Source: Bartonella rochalimae ATCC BAA-1498 (GTDB taxonomy: Bacteria; Pseudomonadota; Alphaproteobacteria; Rhizobiales; Rhizobiaceae). Taken from it: a stretch of 64,000 nucleotides of DNA. This document shows positions 28,506 to 37,583 of the stretch, one piece after another (position 1 is the first letter of the stretch; each line of letters begins with the position of its first letter). The translations under genes were made by a program, and so were the position numbers. The stretch is from contig NZ_KL407337.1 of the NCBI RefSeq assembly GCF_000706645.1, forward strand, positions 119,665 to 183,664, written 5' to 3'. The notes beneath the pieces were generated by a model, which made no database searches, was not told the origin of the DNA, and worked only from the letters and a program-made list of their open reading frames with translations.

Positions 28506-29129
28506 TTATTTCCTTAAATACAATCGGTTATCATTAGAATCATAAGAGCGCGCATCTAATGCTTCTGCTACTTCTGATGCCATTCTTATTATTCGAATAA
28601 TTAAGGGTATTGCAAGAGCTATAATGTTTATATTAAGTCCACGCGCTTTCTGTGCTTCACATATCTCATTGAATTTTTCATTAATAACTGGAATAAATCT
28701 AATTGCCATAGATAAGGCAATACTTAATTTTGATGGATTAACACCGAAACATTGAAAGAATCGAAACCCTGCTTCAATTGAAGCTATCACGTCTGAAACT
28801 TTTGTTGTGAATGAAATAAGTGACGCTAGAGAAATAAGAATAATAAAGCGCAATATAATCGCAAAACCTGTAAACCAATTATCAAAAATAGCTTGAAAAA
28901 TAAATATAAAGACTAAAAATAGCCATACCGATTTAAACTGTTTTATTATTTTGTTGAAGGGAATTTTAGCTATTTTATATAATAAAGATATAAATAATAA
29001 AAAAAATAAAAAAGTAGATACTGATGAAACCATAAAGATAATAGTTCCACACAGGATAAGAAGTGATAATTTAATTCCTGGTCTAAGTTGGTGGATGACT
29101 GTATCTTGAGAGATATATAAACTAATCAT
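28506..29129 (-). CDS. bioN: Biotin ECF transporter transmembrane component (EcfT/BioN)
   Basis: The T component linking BioY to the ATPase. A 207-residue protein with several membrane segments and the two cytoplasmic Ala-Arg motifs that contact the ATPase ([10 protein letters not shown] and [11 protein letters not shown]). Its 5-prime end overlaps the bioM stop by four bases, a translational-coupling arrangement. It is slightly short compared with general EcfT proteins but normal for BioN. Assignment rests on family motifs plus position between bioM and bioY. Confidence 0.9.
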   Translation of the reverse strand: MISLYISQDTVIHQLRPGIKLSLLILCGTIIFMVSSVSTFLFFLLFISLLYKIAKIPFNKIIKQFKSVWLFLVFIFIFQAIFDNWFTGFAIILRFIILISLASLISFTTKVSDVIASIEAGFRFFQCFGVNPSKLSIALSMAIRFIPVINEKFNEICEAQKARGLNINIIALAIPLIIRIIRMASEVAEALDARSYDSNDNRLYLRK

Positions 29130-29803
29130 GACATTCTTTTCATATATTCTTTGATTGCAACCAAGGGTATATCATCAACTGCTATTGCTCCTTTATCAAA
29201 AACAAGTACTCTATCAAATTCTTTTAGGAATTCCAAATCGTGTGATACAACGATAGTTGTTTGCGGTAATTCTTTAATGGCTTGGGTAACGCGGCGTTTA
29301 TTTTGTAAATCAAGTGATGTTGTTGGTTCATCAAAAACGATATAGCTTGGTTTCATTGCTACTACACTTGAGATAGCAATTAATTGTTTCTGTCCACCAC
29401 TTAATAAATGAATGGCATGGTTTCTGAATGCTTGTAGGTTATAATACTGTAAAACTTCATCTACTCGTTTTTTAATTTCATCCTTACTTAATTTTAAGTT
29501 TTTAAGCCCAAAAGATAAGTCTTCTTCTACCAATGGTAATACAATTTGATTATCGGGATTTTGAAAAACAAATCCTACTTTCAGTCTTATTGCTTTTGCA
29601 TCATGTTTTGTATCCAATCCATCAACATTAACAGACCCCCTTGATGGAAGTTGTAAACCATTAATAAGGCGAACAAATGTACTTTTTCCAGAACCGTTTG
29701 CACCAATAATTGCAATTCGTTTTTCCGTGAGATTTACGGTAATATTTTTCAAAACACATAAATCATCAAAAATTTGCGTTACCTTATCAAATTTTATCGC
29801 CAA
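29126..29803 (-). CDS. bioM: Biotin ECF transporter ATP-binding component (BioM)
   Basis: A 225-residue ABC ATPase. Walker A is [11 protein letters not shown], the Q-loop is [10 protein letters not shown], the signature is [12 protein letters not shown], Walker B is [12 protein letters not shown] and the switch His is in VVSHDLEFL. It powers biotin uptake with BioN and BioY, which follow in the same operon. The amino-acid permease lies 37 bases upstream on the same strand and might share the transcript. CbiO-type ATPases look similar; context with bioY decides. Confidence 0.92.
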   Translation of the reverse strand: MAIKFDKVTQIFDDLCVLKNITVNLTEKRIAIIGANGSGKSTFVRLINGLQLPSRGSVNVDGLDTKHDAKAIRLKVGFVFQNPDNQIVLPLVEEDLSFGLKNLKLSKDEIKKRVDEVLQYYNLQAFRNHAIHLLSGGQKQLIAISSVVAMKPSYIVFDEPTTSLDLQNKRRVTQAIKELPQTTIVVSHDLEFLKEFDRVLVFDKGAIAVDDIPLVAIKEYMKRMS

Positions 29804-29840
29804 TGTTTATTCCAATCAATTCCTTTATATGATTTCAGAA

Positions 29841-31274
29841 CTATCGTTTGAGTTTATATCCTAATAATAAAAGTGAACACCATATAGGAATGATAATAAC
29901 TGCTAAACTCATATCAGGCATTTGTGTAGGAATATAGGATTCAATAAAGCTTATTTTTATTCCTATCATTTCAAAGAGTTGGGTAATTAACCCATTTTTT
30001 CCTAAACCACTTATAAACATAACACAAAACAATAGTGCAAGAAAAAAAAGACAAAGATAATTTGCATAAGGATAGAAACCAAACGCATAAACGAAGGATT
30101 TTTCTTGACCTTTATGTGCTTTTCGAAACTTGAAATGCACAATAACAATAATAGCCCAAGTAATAGCTGCTGTTACCGTTGTAATAGCCATGATCCGCAT
30201 AAAACTATTATTCGGCATAAGAACATTAATGACAATAATTGTTGCAGTACAAATTGATGAAAAAAGAATAGCAACATAAGGAACACAAGTAGCATTAAGT
30301 TTACTAAAAATATGCGGTGCATTTTTTTGCATCGCTAAGCTATAAAGTATACGACCATTTGAGTAAATACCGCTATTATAGACTGAAATAGCAGCCATAA
30401 TCACCACGAAATTCAAAATATGACCAGCCGCAGGGATACCTATAGTTTCAAAAATAGTTACAAAAGGACTCCCGTTTTTTTTAATCATATTCCATGGGCT
30501 TATCATCATAATTACACTTATAGAACCGATATAAAAAATGATAACACGCCACATAACTTTACGAATGGCTGATGGAATTGTTTTTTGTGGATCTGATGTT
30601 TCTCCTGCGGCAATACTAATAAGCTCTGTGCCACCAAAAGAGAACATGAGTACAGCAGTAGCAAATATAACTCCTGTTGCGCCATAAGGAAAAAAACCAC
30701 CATGATTCCAAAGATAGCTGATACTGGCCTGGCTTCCACTTATCCCCGTTATAATGATAAAAGTTCCAAATACGATCATACCAATAACAGCAATAACTTT
30801 AATTAAAGCTAGAGCAAATTCAAATTCTCCGTAAAAACGTACATCTATAAGGTTAATCGATGTGACAAACAAAAGAACCAACAAAGATGATTTCCAATGA
30901 TCAATCAAAATCCAGTGGTCAAGATAAAACCCAATAACTGTTAGTTCAGTCATACCAACAAGAATATAAAGAAACCAATAATTCCAACCTGTTATAAAAC
31001 CAGCAAGGCATCCCCAATACTTATAAGCAAAAAAGCTAAAAGCACCTGAAGTTGGTTCTTCTGCTGACATTTCACCAAGTATTCGCATAATAAGATAGAT
31101 AATGAACCCTCCAACAAGATATGCTAAAATGGTTGAAGGGCCAGCTAATTGAATAGCTTCTGTTGATCCATAGAAAAGACCTGTTCCAATAACACCTCCT
31201 AAGGCAATCATTTGAACATGACGATTTTTAAGTCTCCGTTTTAATTCATCGTGTTTTAGCTCAACATTTTTCAT
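29841..31274 (-). CDS. Amino-acid permease, AAT/APC superfamily
   Basis: A 477-residue inner-membrane amino-acid:proton symporter with about twelve hydrophobic segments. The N-terminal RHVQMIALGGVIGTGLFYGS is the consensus of the AAT family (LysP, AroP, GabP, CycA, ProY), and EPTSGAFSFFAYKYWG and FSFGGTELISIAAGE are further family blocks. The exact substrate cannot be read from the sequence. The gene is followed at 37 bases by bioM on the same strand. Its upstream region is a long gene-free stretch. Confidence 0.9.
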   Translation of the reverse strand: MKNVELKHDELKRRLKNRHVQMIALGGVIGTGLFYGSTEAIQLAGPSTILAYLVGGFIIYLIMRILGEMSAEEPTSGAFSFFAYKYWGCLAGFITGWNYWFLYILVGMTELTVIGFYLDHWILIDHWKSSLLVLLFVTSINLIDVRFYGEFEFALALIKVIAVIGMIVFGTFIIITGISGSQASISYLWNHGGFFPYGATGVIFATAVLMFSFGGTELISIAAGETSDPQKTIPSAIRKVMWRVIIFYIGSISVIMMISPWNMIKKNGSPFVTIFETIGIPAAGHILNFVVIMAAISVYNSGIYSNGRILYSLAMQKNAPHIFSKLNATCVPYVAILFSSICTATIIVINVLMPNNSFMRIMAITTVTAAITWAIIVIVHFKFRKAHKGQEKSFVYAFGFYPYANYLCLFFLALLFCVMFISGLGKNGLITQLFEMIGIKISFIESYIPTQMPDMSLAVIIIPIWCSLLLLGYKLKR

Positions 31275-32048
31275 TATTCTGATGTATTCAACCTAAATTT
31301 TATATAAAAACAAAATACAGTTTCTACATATTTTTGTTCTAGATAAAAAATTACAATAAAAATGAATTCATGTTTATTGTCATGATAATGCAACTTTCTA
31401 TTTTTTATAGCTTATATCAAATATTCTATTAAAATAATAGGAATAAGATATGTTTTACTCTTTAGTTAAATTAATGACGCTTATTTTGTTACATTGACAT
31501 ATATGATAATTCGTTATTGATGGCGTATGTTCTATTAGCACATTAAGCTGGATTATTAAATCCATTTAGTGAAATATTGGCAGTTTCTTTTTTCAGACAG
31601 GTATTAATAGTCTCAATCAATTTATATGTAGTATTGTATCATTTCTTCTATCTTCAATGCTATTCTCAATAATTTCCCAGCGTGATTTATATTTGGCATT
31701 TTGACAATAACATTCTTATATTTTAAGTTACTAACTATAAAAATCGTTTCATAGAATTGCCTGTCAATAAGGAAAATATATTCAATATTAAAGAATTTTT
31801 TTTAAGATTTATTATATTTACTCATAAAATAATTTCTCGAGCATTCACATTTTTAAAAGATAACGGAAATTGGCTGTTTTAGTAAGTCCAAATTAAAGAT
31901 ATTTTTTACACTACATTAAAGAAAAATTATAATAAATATAACAACAAGAATAATAATTTGATTCAGTCACTAAACAGACTTTTTAATAAAACACAAAAAA
32001 TACTTTTATAATTTTGCGAGGGATGAGTATACTAATTTTACTATACTT
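31275..32048. other. Gene-free stretch with a possible decayed minus-strand gene
   Basis: About 774 bases. On the minus strand between roughly 31790 and 31550 there are adjoining coding-like segments in shifting frames (for example YKSRWEIIENSIEDRRND followed by a frameshifted LIETINTCLKKETANISL), broken by stops. I cannot identify the ancestor. The rest holds nothing recognisable except the likely permease promoter. Confidence 0.35.
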
Positions 32049-32255
32049 TTACCAGTGAGGAGGGCGTTCAACAGGAATTTCGGAAGAATTTCGCTCTTCT
32101 AAATCGAGTAATCGTTTTGTTAAAGCATTTAATTTTTTAGATATTTCATCTAAACTTTTCCATTGATCAGTCACCACACAAGAAAGTTCTTCAACAAGCT
32201 TTTCTTGATGAGCTAGTTTAATCTCTAATTCTGTCATTCTATTGTCATGTGACAT
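32049..32255 (-). CDS. slyX: SlyX family protein
   Basis: A 68-residue SlyX-like protein. It consists of one long amphipathic, coiled-coil-forming helix (ELEIKLAHQEKLVEELSCVV) and ends in the family-typical ERPPHW. The biochemical role of SlyX is not established. It stands alone between two gene-free stretches. Confidence 0.88.
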   Translation of the reverse strand: MSHDNRMTELEIKLAHQEKLVEELSCVVTDQWKSLDEISKKLNALTKRLLDLEERNSSEIPVERPPHW

Positions 32256-32721
32256 CGTCTTCTGACTCCATTTAACTTGATATCTCTAGGTCCAGAAATG
32301 AGGAACACTTTTCTATCCAATAATTATCATACTAGTATGGTTTGGATTGTATAAAAACACAAACACTCTTATTTTTTCCATCCAAAAAATAACTTGTCAA
32401 ATAATTTTTTCATTCTTCGCAAAATTATAAACACTCTTCTAAACAGAACATTTAGCATCATTTCATTACACAAAAATTTTACTTTCAGTCCTACTTTTGA
32501 AATTAGATATGATCATAAATTGAAGAAATATTTAATTCATTTTTAAACAACAGAAACTCAAGAAATGTAGCCTTAATCCTTTTGCTTATAAGGATTTATT
32601 GTTTTATTTTAGTAACTGTTGCATTTATGAATTATTGAAAAAATTACCTGCTTGCTTTTATATATACTTTTAGTTATTACCCTCGAATTAGCCTTTAGTT
32701 TTAAATAATGTACAAGTTTAT
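32256..32721. other. Intergenic region before tRNA-Thr
   Basis: About 466 AT-rich bases. A 7-bp inverted repeat (AATCCTT / AAGGATT, about 32574-32596) followed by T-rich sequence could be a weak terminator. Nothing else recognised. Confidence 0.4.
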
Positions 32722-32797
32722 GCCGTATTAGCTCAGTTGGTAGAGCACATCATTCGTAATGATGGGGTCGCTGGTTCGAATCCGGCATGCGGCACCA
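32722..32797 (+). tRNA. tRNA-Thr (anticodon CGT)
   Basis: A 76-base cloverleaf with all stems paired: acceptor GCCGTAT/ATGCGGC (one G-T), D stem GCTC/GAGC, anticodon stem CATCA/TGATG around loop TTCGTAA, and T arm GCTGG-TTCGAAT-CCGGC. The CCA end is encoded. Anticodon CGT reads ACG. It marks the left border of the accessory island. Confidence 0.97.
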
Positions 32798-34112
32798 TAA
32801 CTTCTTTAAAAATTAAAATACAATATTTTTCCTTTAATTCGCTATTTTAGGGCTATTTTTTGCAATTTATACAATTTTACATAATTTATGCTTATTTGCT
32901 CTGTATTGTTCTTTAATTGATTATCTTGCTATATCTAATGTAGAGTATAGTCTTTAAAAAGACATCTATGTGAGGAATTTCCTTAATTTTAGTAAAATTC
33001 GTGAAATCTTTACCTTATTGAAAATTGTATTCTTAGAGTGCAATAAATAATTCAAACTATAAAACGTTTTATAGCTAAAAATGTGTGCAGTTCACCTCTA
33101 TTTATGATTTGAATAGTTTTCTGATTAATTATTTTTCTGAAAGTATTCATGATACAGTTCATTTCTTAGTCAAAAGCTGTTGAGGCTGTTTATAGAGAAT
33201 TGCATAAGATATGAAATAAATTTTAACTAAAGCTACTTATTAATTATATGGAATGTGCTTTTGTAGTCTCTTAAAGTACACTATCGATTCATATAATATA
33301 GCAAAATAGAAAGCAATTAAGATAATATTGATTGATCTGTTACGATATGTGAATAGAGGCTGCTTTTAAACTTATTAGTGAAAACCACTCTGCATTGATT
33401 TTGCAAAGGCTATTTCTGTTACTTTGGTTATGGTGGAGTATTTGAGATCGAGAAAAAAAGAGATCTTAGCATTTATTCTAGAAGAAAATACAGAGCAAAT
33501 AATAACAAATTAGGTAACATTGTATAAATCATAAGAGGTAATCTAAAAACAGACAATTAAAGAAAAATTTATATATTTCAATATACTAAAAATAAAAAAT
33601 GTTATCTAAATGCGGCAGGCGGGGGTATAGCAACGGAATTCAAGTTATGTAAATATGTGTAAAAGCGTATAGATGTGTATATTTTTTAGTATTGGCGGTG
33701 AATTTTTGCGGCCTTGCAGGTTATAGAGGCTTATTTAAAAGAATTTGTTATTACTTTTTGAGCTGACGGATTTTTTACAGCTCTAGTATTAAAAGATCAA
33801 TTTAAAATGATGAGCAATTACAAAGAAAGCAAATGTTAAACAAATAACAAATTGATTTATTATTAGAGAATATTCTTTTTACCAATAATTATTATAGCGT
33901 ATCCCTCTCTTATTCTTCAATAGAAAAATATTATAAACAATTGAAAATAATAGTTTATTTATCTTTTTATTCTTTTCTTTTTGTTGTGTTTTTCATCGCT
34001 CTTCAAAAAATATCTTCTATAAAATGCTATATCAAACTTTTTTATTCGATTTATTATTAATTATCGAACTTTTTTGTGCGATCTTTATTTTATAAAGATG
34101 AAGGAGGATGAG
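32798..34112. other. Long gene-free, probably eroded stretch inside the accessory island
   Basis: About 1.3 kb with no intact gene. There are scattered coding-like fragments, such as a plus-strand segment near 33417-33527 (YFGYGGVFEIEKKRDLSIYS) and a more GC-rich patch near 33610-33650, none of which I can identify. Near the end, two imperfect direct repeats (caaacttttttattcgat at 34033 and cgaacttttttgtgcgat at 34065, 32 bases apart) precede the hicA remnant and could be an operator. Confidence 0.4.
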
Positions 34113-34314
34113 TTGGAACGAGAAGTGCTGCTGAGATAATTACGTAAAGAGGCCAGAAAAGAAGTGTTCATTACAGTGAAGTTCCTGATACAGGTAAAGA
34201 TCACATTATTTGGTAACTTTTGGAGACAAAATAACTGTTATAAAATCTGGTGAATTAACTCCGCTTTACGTGAAAATAATAAAAAAGAATTGGAGGTACG
34301 AGTCACTCTCTTAA
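34113..34314 (+). pseudogene. hicA: hicA toxin pseudogene
   Basis: Three frames together spell a HicA-type mRNA-interferase toxin. The first is LEREVLLR-stop-LRKEARKE, the second VHYSEVPDTGK, and the third RSHYLVTFGDKITVIKSGEL and TPLYVKIIKK. This follows the family plan (N-terminal helix, conserved SHY with the catalytic His, a short beta sheet, then ELTP and a last helix). Lesions seen: an in-frame TAA near 34137, at least two frameshifts, and a TTG where a start would be expected (AAGGAGG lies 5 bases upstream at 34101-34107). It sits 54 bases before hicB in the usual toxin-antitoxin order. It is surely non-functional. Confidence 0.75.
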
Positions 34315-34368
34315 GTGCTTTTATCTTTTGTTTCAAAGGTATTTCGATTACGGTGAGGAGATTTAAAT

Positions 34369-34812
34369 ATGGAATATGCTTATCAAGTAAAATTTGAAAC
34401 TGATCCTGATGATAATTTTTTTGTGACTTTTCCAGATGTACCGGAAGCAATTACAGCTGGAGAAAATAGAGTTGAAGTACTAGAAAATGCTAACGAAGCT
34501 TTAGGATTAGCACTGCGTAGTTATCTTATGCGTGACCTACCTTTACCCAGACATCAGCAGTATAAAGACCTTGTAGAGGTAATGCTGGATGCATGGAATG
34601 CTCTGAAGTTCGCAGTGGCAGAATCTTTTAATGAAGCGAATATCAAAAAAACAGAATTGGCTCATCGTCTTGACAAGAAAGAAACAGAAGCAAGACGCAT
34701 TCTTGATCTAAACTATCCAACTAAACTTCAGACACTAGAGCAAACACTAACTGTTCTTGGAAAGAAAGTTGTTATTAAAACAAAGATGCTGCTTGATTTC
34801 TTTTCGACTTAA
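34369..34812 (+). CDS. hicB: HicB-like antitoxin (orphan)
   Basis: A 147-residue HicB-family protein. The N-terminal half (MEYAYQVKFETDPDDNFFVT... and FPDVPEAITAGENRVEVLENA) is the partially degraded RNase-H-like HicB domain. The C-terminal half (NIKKTELAHRLDKKETEARR) is a helix-turn-helix DNA-binding domain used for autoregulation. GGTGAGGAG precedes the ATG. The gene appears intact although its toxin partner just upstream is destroyed, so it is an orphan antitoxin; it could still act as a repressor. Confidence 0.85.
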   Translation: MEYAYQVKFETDPDDNFFVTFPDVPEAITAGENRVEVLENANEALGLALRSYLMRDLPLPRHQQYKDLVEVMLDAWNALKFAVAESFNEANIKKTELAHRLDKKETEARRILDLNYPTKLQTLEQTLTVLGKKVVIKTKMLLDFFST

Positions 34813-35043
34813 AGGCGGGTAAAATGATCTTACTTCCTTTAAACTTAGCAGCTTTTAAATAGATTCTTCTAAAACTCATATTGCTTCTACAATTAAAATT
34901 TTATAGCCCGCGCTTTTTAGTTGAATGATTCTAAAAAACACAAAATATTTTAGATATAAACCATCTACTTTGATAATCACCGAGATAACTTGAATAGCGT
35001 CTTTCACCCATAAGACTACGAACGTTGTAATTGTATTAGCTTT

Positions 35044-35893
35044 ATGAATACCATTAAATTCCTTTCTTATAAATATGAAATAGATACAGACTCAAAATTA
35101 GTTAATACAAATTGTATTGATAAATTTTTACAGGAAGGAACTTACACTCTTACCGTTAAGAATCAATGTGCTACCTTAACAATTGAGAAATTTTCTGTAG
35201 AATCAATTACCTACTATTGGGTTTATGTTTTAACAGGAGAAGAAAGTCCTTATAATCCTGAAGTTATTGATTCCGAAAATGGTTTTCAAAGCGTTCCTAA
35301 TCCGCATTCTAAAAAACAAATTGAACAAAATCAACAATATTTTGGAGTTTTGATTCCTACAAAATTCCTTCTTTTTTCTTCAAGTAAAAAGTTAAACCAA
35401 TGCTTACAGTCATACTACAAAGAAAATTTCAAGGAAGAAATTAATATTTTACCTGAGCTTATTGATAAGGAAGATTTCGAAAAAAAATTGCATTCAATTA
35501 AAGAAATAAAACTAAAATATAAAAAACAAAAACAATTAGAACTTTTTGGAAAACAATCAGAAAAGTATTTAGTGGAGTTGGCTAAAAATTCTCTTGATGG
35601 GCTTCCCACTGATGATGTTACTGAAATAGAACTTATTTTAGATATCAAATTTAAAGAAGAAAATAATTTAAGGGAGTATTTGTGGAATTTTTTAAGAAAA
35701 GATAAAAAAAACCATATTACACAAATTAAATTTTGTGGGAAATACATATGATAAGTTTGATGTAATATTTAATACTGAAAGTTTTCAGCATAAAATCTCT
35801 ATTAAAGCATTTAAAGATGATAATGGCAGATATAATAAAGATTTTGTAAAAGAAGAATTAATATTTGAAATCGGAAATTTCATTGTTGCTTGA
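35044..35893 (+). pseudogene. Frameshifted gene for an unknown soluble protein (about 280 aa)
   Basis: A 235-codon frame (35044-35751) ends at a TGA, but the next frame continues immediately with coding-like sequence to a TGA at 35891-35893 (TYDKFDVIFNTESFQHKISI, then KAFKDDNGRYNKDFVKEELI). A single indel near 35700-35745 would restore one protein of about 282 residues; the run of eight A at 35704-35711 and the stretch around 35740 are candidate sites. The protein is Lys/Glu-rich with no signal peptide or membrane segment. I do not recognise its family. It ends by overlapping the convergent membrane-protein gene by 14 bases, which suggests the two are an evolved pair. Confidence 0.6.
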
Positions 35894-36419
35894 TAATCGA
35901 AGACTGTAGCGTAAGGATAGATATATTTATTAAACTGCGTGTATACAACATAAGAAAAAGTACACGGCATAAAAAATAATACCAAAGTACAATATTTAAA
36001 TACCAAAGAGCAATATCTGAGTACCAAAGTACGGTATCTAATGAAAAAGGAAACTTGTGCTCCACATACCTAGAAATGACAGGCAAAGAAACAGTGTCTT
36101 TATAACTATTTGGGAAAATTAAAGCGATAAGCGCTAAAATTATTATATTTAAGAGTCTGTGCATATACTGTTGTAAATCGCATGTTAGTTTCACCCAACC
36201 CGTTGTACCATCATCTTTATATTTTGGGTTATTCTGCAACTCAGAAGGAATATTAGAATTGCATAAAATTGCAAAAATAGTTGTTACTATTATTAAACCA
36301 ACAGACACAAATATTAAAACACCCTGAATAAATTCAAGGTTTTTTGTTATTCCTGAAAAACATAAAAATATAAAAGTTATAATACCAAACAAGGCTCTTA
36401 GTTACTTATCTGTAAACAT
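35880..36419 (-). pseudogene. Broken gene for a small multi-pass membrane protein
   Basis: An ATG at 36419-36417 with AGGAA six bases upstream starts MFTDK, then an in-frame TAA (36404-36402) interrupts it, and the frame continues as LRALFGIITFIFLCF to 35880. The open part is 170 residues with about four hydrophobic segments: the start, LIFVSVGLIIVTTIFAILC, LLNIIILALIALIF and a Trp/Tyr-rich last segment. Restart at TTG 36392 is possible but has no visible ribosome-binding site. The last hydrophobic segment is encoded by a 21-bp triple repeat. Family not recognised. It is convergent with and overlaps the soluble gene. Confidence 0.55.
35980..36042. repeat. Three tandem copies of a 21-bp unit
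   Basis: taccaaagtacaatatttaa plus one base, repeated three times with a few differences (35980-36000, 36001-36021, 36022-36042). Because 21 is a multiple of three, it encodes a 7-residue repeat ending in LWY within the membrane protein read on the minus strand. Confidence 0.85.
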
Positions 36420-36881
36420 ACTTATTTCCTGTGAAAAATAATGATTTCAATTTCTTAAATTATTTTCTGATAGAAGCTATAAACTAACTTTAGTTTTTTC
36501 GCGTTTGCTTTTCTTTTAATAGCAATGTCTTTTATTAAAGCCAGTTTCTTTTAGTTAACCTCATCTATGATTTATCTATAGTTGATGATCGCTTTAAGCA
36601 CTAAAATCCCCTAACCTTTCATAAAGATTAGAGAAACACTCTGTTATTTCAAAAGTACACGAAAGAACTTCATGACTAATGCAATATTTTTTACATTGAT
36701 ATTGGCTGTTTATGCTTTTTTAACAAATACTTTGAAATTTACACATCCTAAAATTCTTAATTTGTATTATAAGGATTCATTTAGTTTATAAATCTGATAC
36801 TATATACAATTTCAGGAAAGTATTATATCTTAAAAAAACTTTTTAGTCACTCTTAAAAACGCATATAAAATCATAAAACAA
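36420..36881. other. Gene-free stretch between membrane-protein pseudogene and phage remnants
   Basis: About 460 bases, AT-rich, with no recognised feature apart from the ribosome-binding site of the minus-strand pseudogene at 36426-36430. Confidence 0.45.
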
Positions 36882-37112
36882 TCAGCAGTTCTCACTAATT
36901 TGCTGAAACTTCCCTTCCAAATCTACTTAAAGATATTTGCAAACTTTTTGTGAAAAATTGCAAACGCGTGTGAGCGTTCCAAAATCTTCTCTAATTGGTG
37001 CTTTTTTGTCGTATATATGAACAAGAAGTATTATATAAACATCACGTTATTCCAATGTTATGCTATCTGTCCTACTTATCCAGTCATCCAAATGGAATCT
37101 TATCCATGGCAT
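36882..37112 (-). pseudogene. DUF1376 (YdaU-like) phage protein pseudogene
   Basis: In a single minus-strand frame: MPWIRFHLDDWISRTDSITL E-stop, RDVYIILLVHIYDKKAPIRE, DFGTLTRVCNFSQKVCKYL-stop, VDLEGKFQQISENC. This matches the DUF1376 family of phage replication-region proteins (aromatic-rich start, LTxEERGAYxxLL, then a DNA-binding-like helical part and an EGKF segment). Two nonsense codons inactivate it. The ATG at 37112-37110 lies four bases after the stop of the RuvC-like remnant, an operon-style spacing left over from a phage. Confidence 0.75.
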
Positions 37113-37116
37113 TGCA

Positions 37117-37264
37117 TTAGATATGTATTTCCTCTTTTTTCCTTAAATATAAAATTGCCAAAGCATCTACTTCATTATCATCTTGAAGCGTATGCCTTTG
37201 GCATATACTGTTTTCATCATCTCTTCTTTCGAGGCATTTCTTTTCCCTATTGTCTCTTTCTTAC
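37117..37264 (-). pseudogene. C-terminal remnant of a phage RuvC-like Holliday junction resolvase
   Basis: Two minus-strand frames join to give RNASKEEMMKTVYAKGIRF and then QDDNEVDALAILYLRKKEEI. The pattern N-x-S/K-KEEM...G...DDNEADALA is the conserved C-terminal part of RuvC-like resolvases of phages, including the Asp pair of the active site. A frameshift near 37180-37195 breaks it, and the N-terminal half is missing. It precedes the DUF1376 remnant directly. Confidence 0.6.
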
Positions 37265-37279
37265 ATAAGGGATATAATA

Positions 37280-37456
37280 ATACTTACACTGCGTTGTTAA
37301 GGTTGCTAATAAGTTATCACAAACCCGTGCTGCATTTGTCCTTACACGTTGGCGTACTTCTTCAAAATACACCGCATCAATTTTTCCTGCTGTCAGCTTA
37401 ATTTCATAATGCTCAATAATCCGTTTGCTATTGATGATATTGCTGACCCAAAGCAA
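37280..37456 (-). pseudogene. Fragment of an unidentified, probably phage-derived gene
   Basis: An open minus-strand segment whose middle (AGKIDAVYFEEVRQRVRTNA, then ARVCDNLLATLTTQ) looks like a genuine helical protein and resembles the C-terminal part of phage terminase small-subunit or Nu1-like proteins, although I cannot confirm this. It is joined directly to sequence overlapping the RuvC-like remnant, so a deletion probably fused the two. Confidence 0.3.
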
Positions 37457-37583
37457 ATCCGGGTTCTTTTTTATGCTAGCCGTAGAATGGTTTATGCGAC
37501 CTTAAATAAGATCATTGCTTTGATCAAAAGGATGCAGCATGTTTTTTAAGCGCTTTAATGGAGCACCAAAAAGCAACCGATGA

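Noticed and set aside
35785..36027. 80-codon minus-strand frame overlapping the membrane-protein pseudogene
   Set aside because: It exists mainly because the 21-bp repeat is read in another frame; no start site.
37017..37268. 83-codon plus-strand frame over the DUF1376 and RuvC-like remnants
   Set aside because: The minus strand carries clear family sequence in the same place; the plus frame is Phe/His/Tyr-rich shadow sequence.
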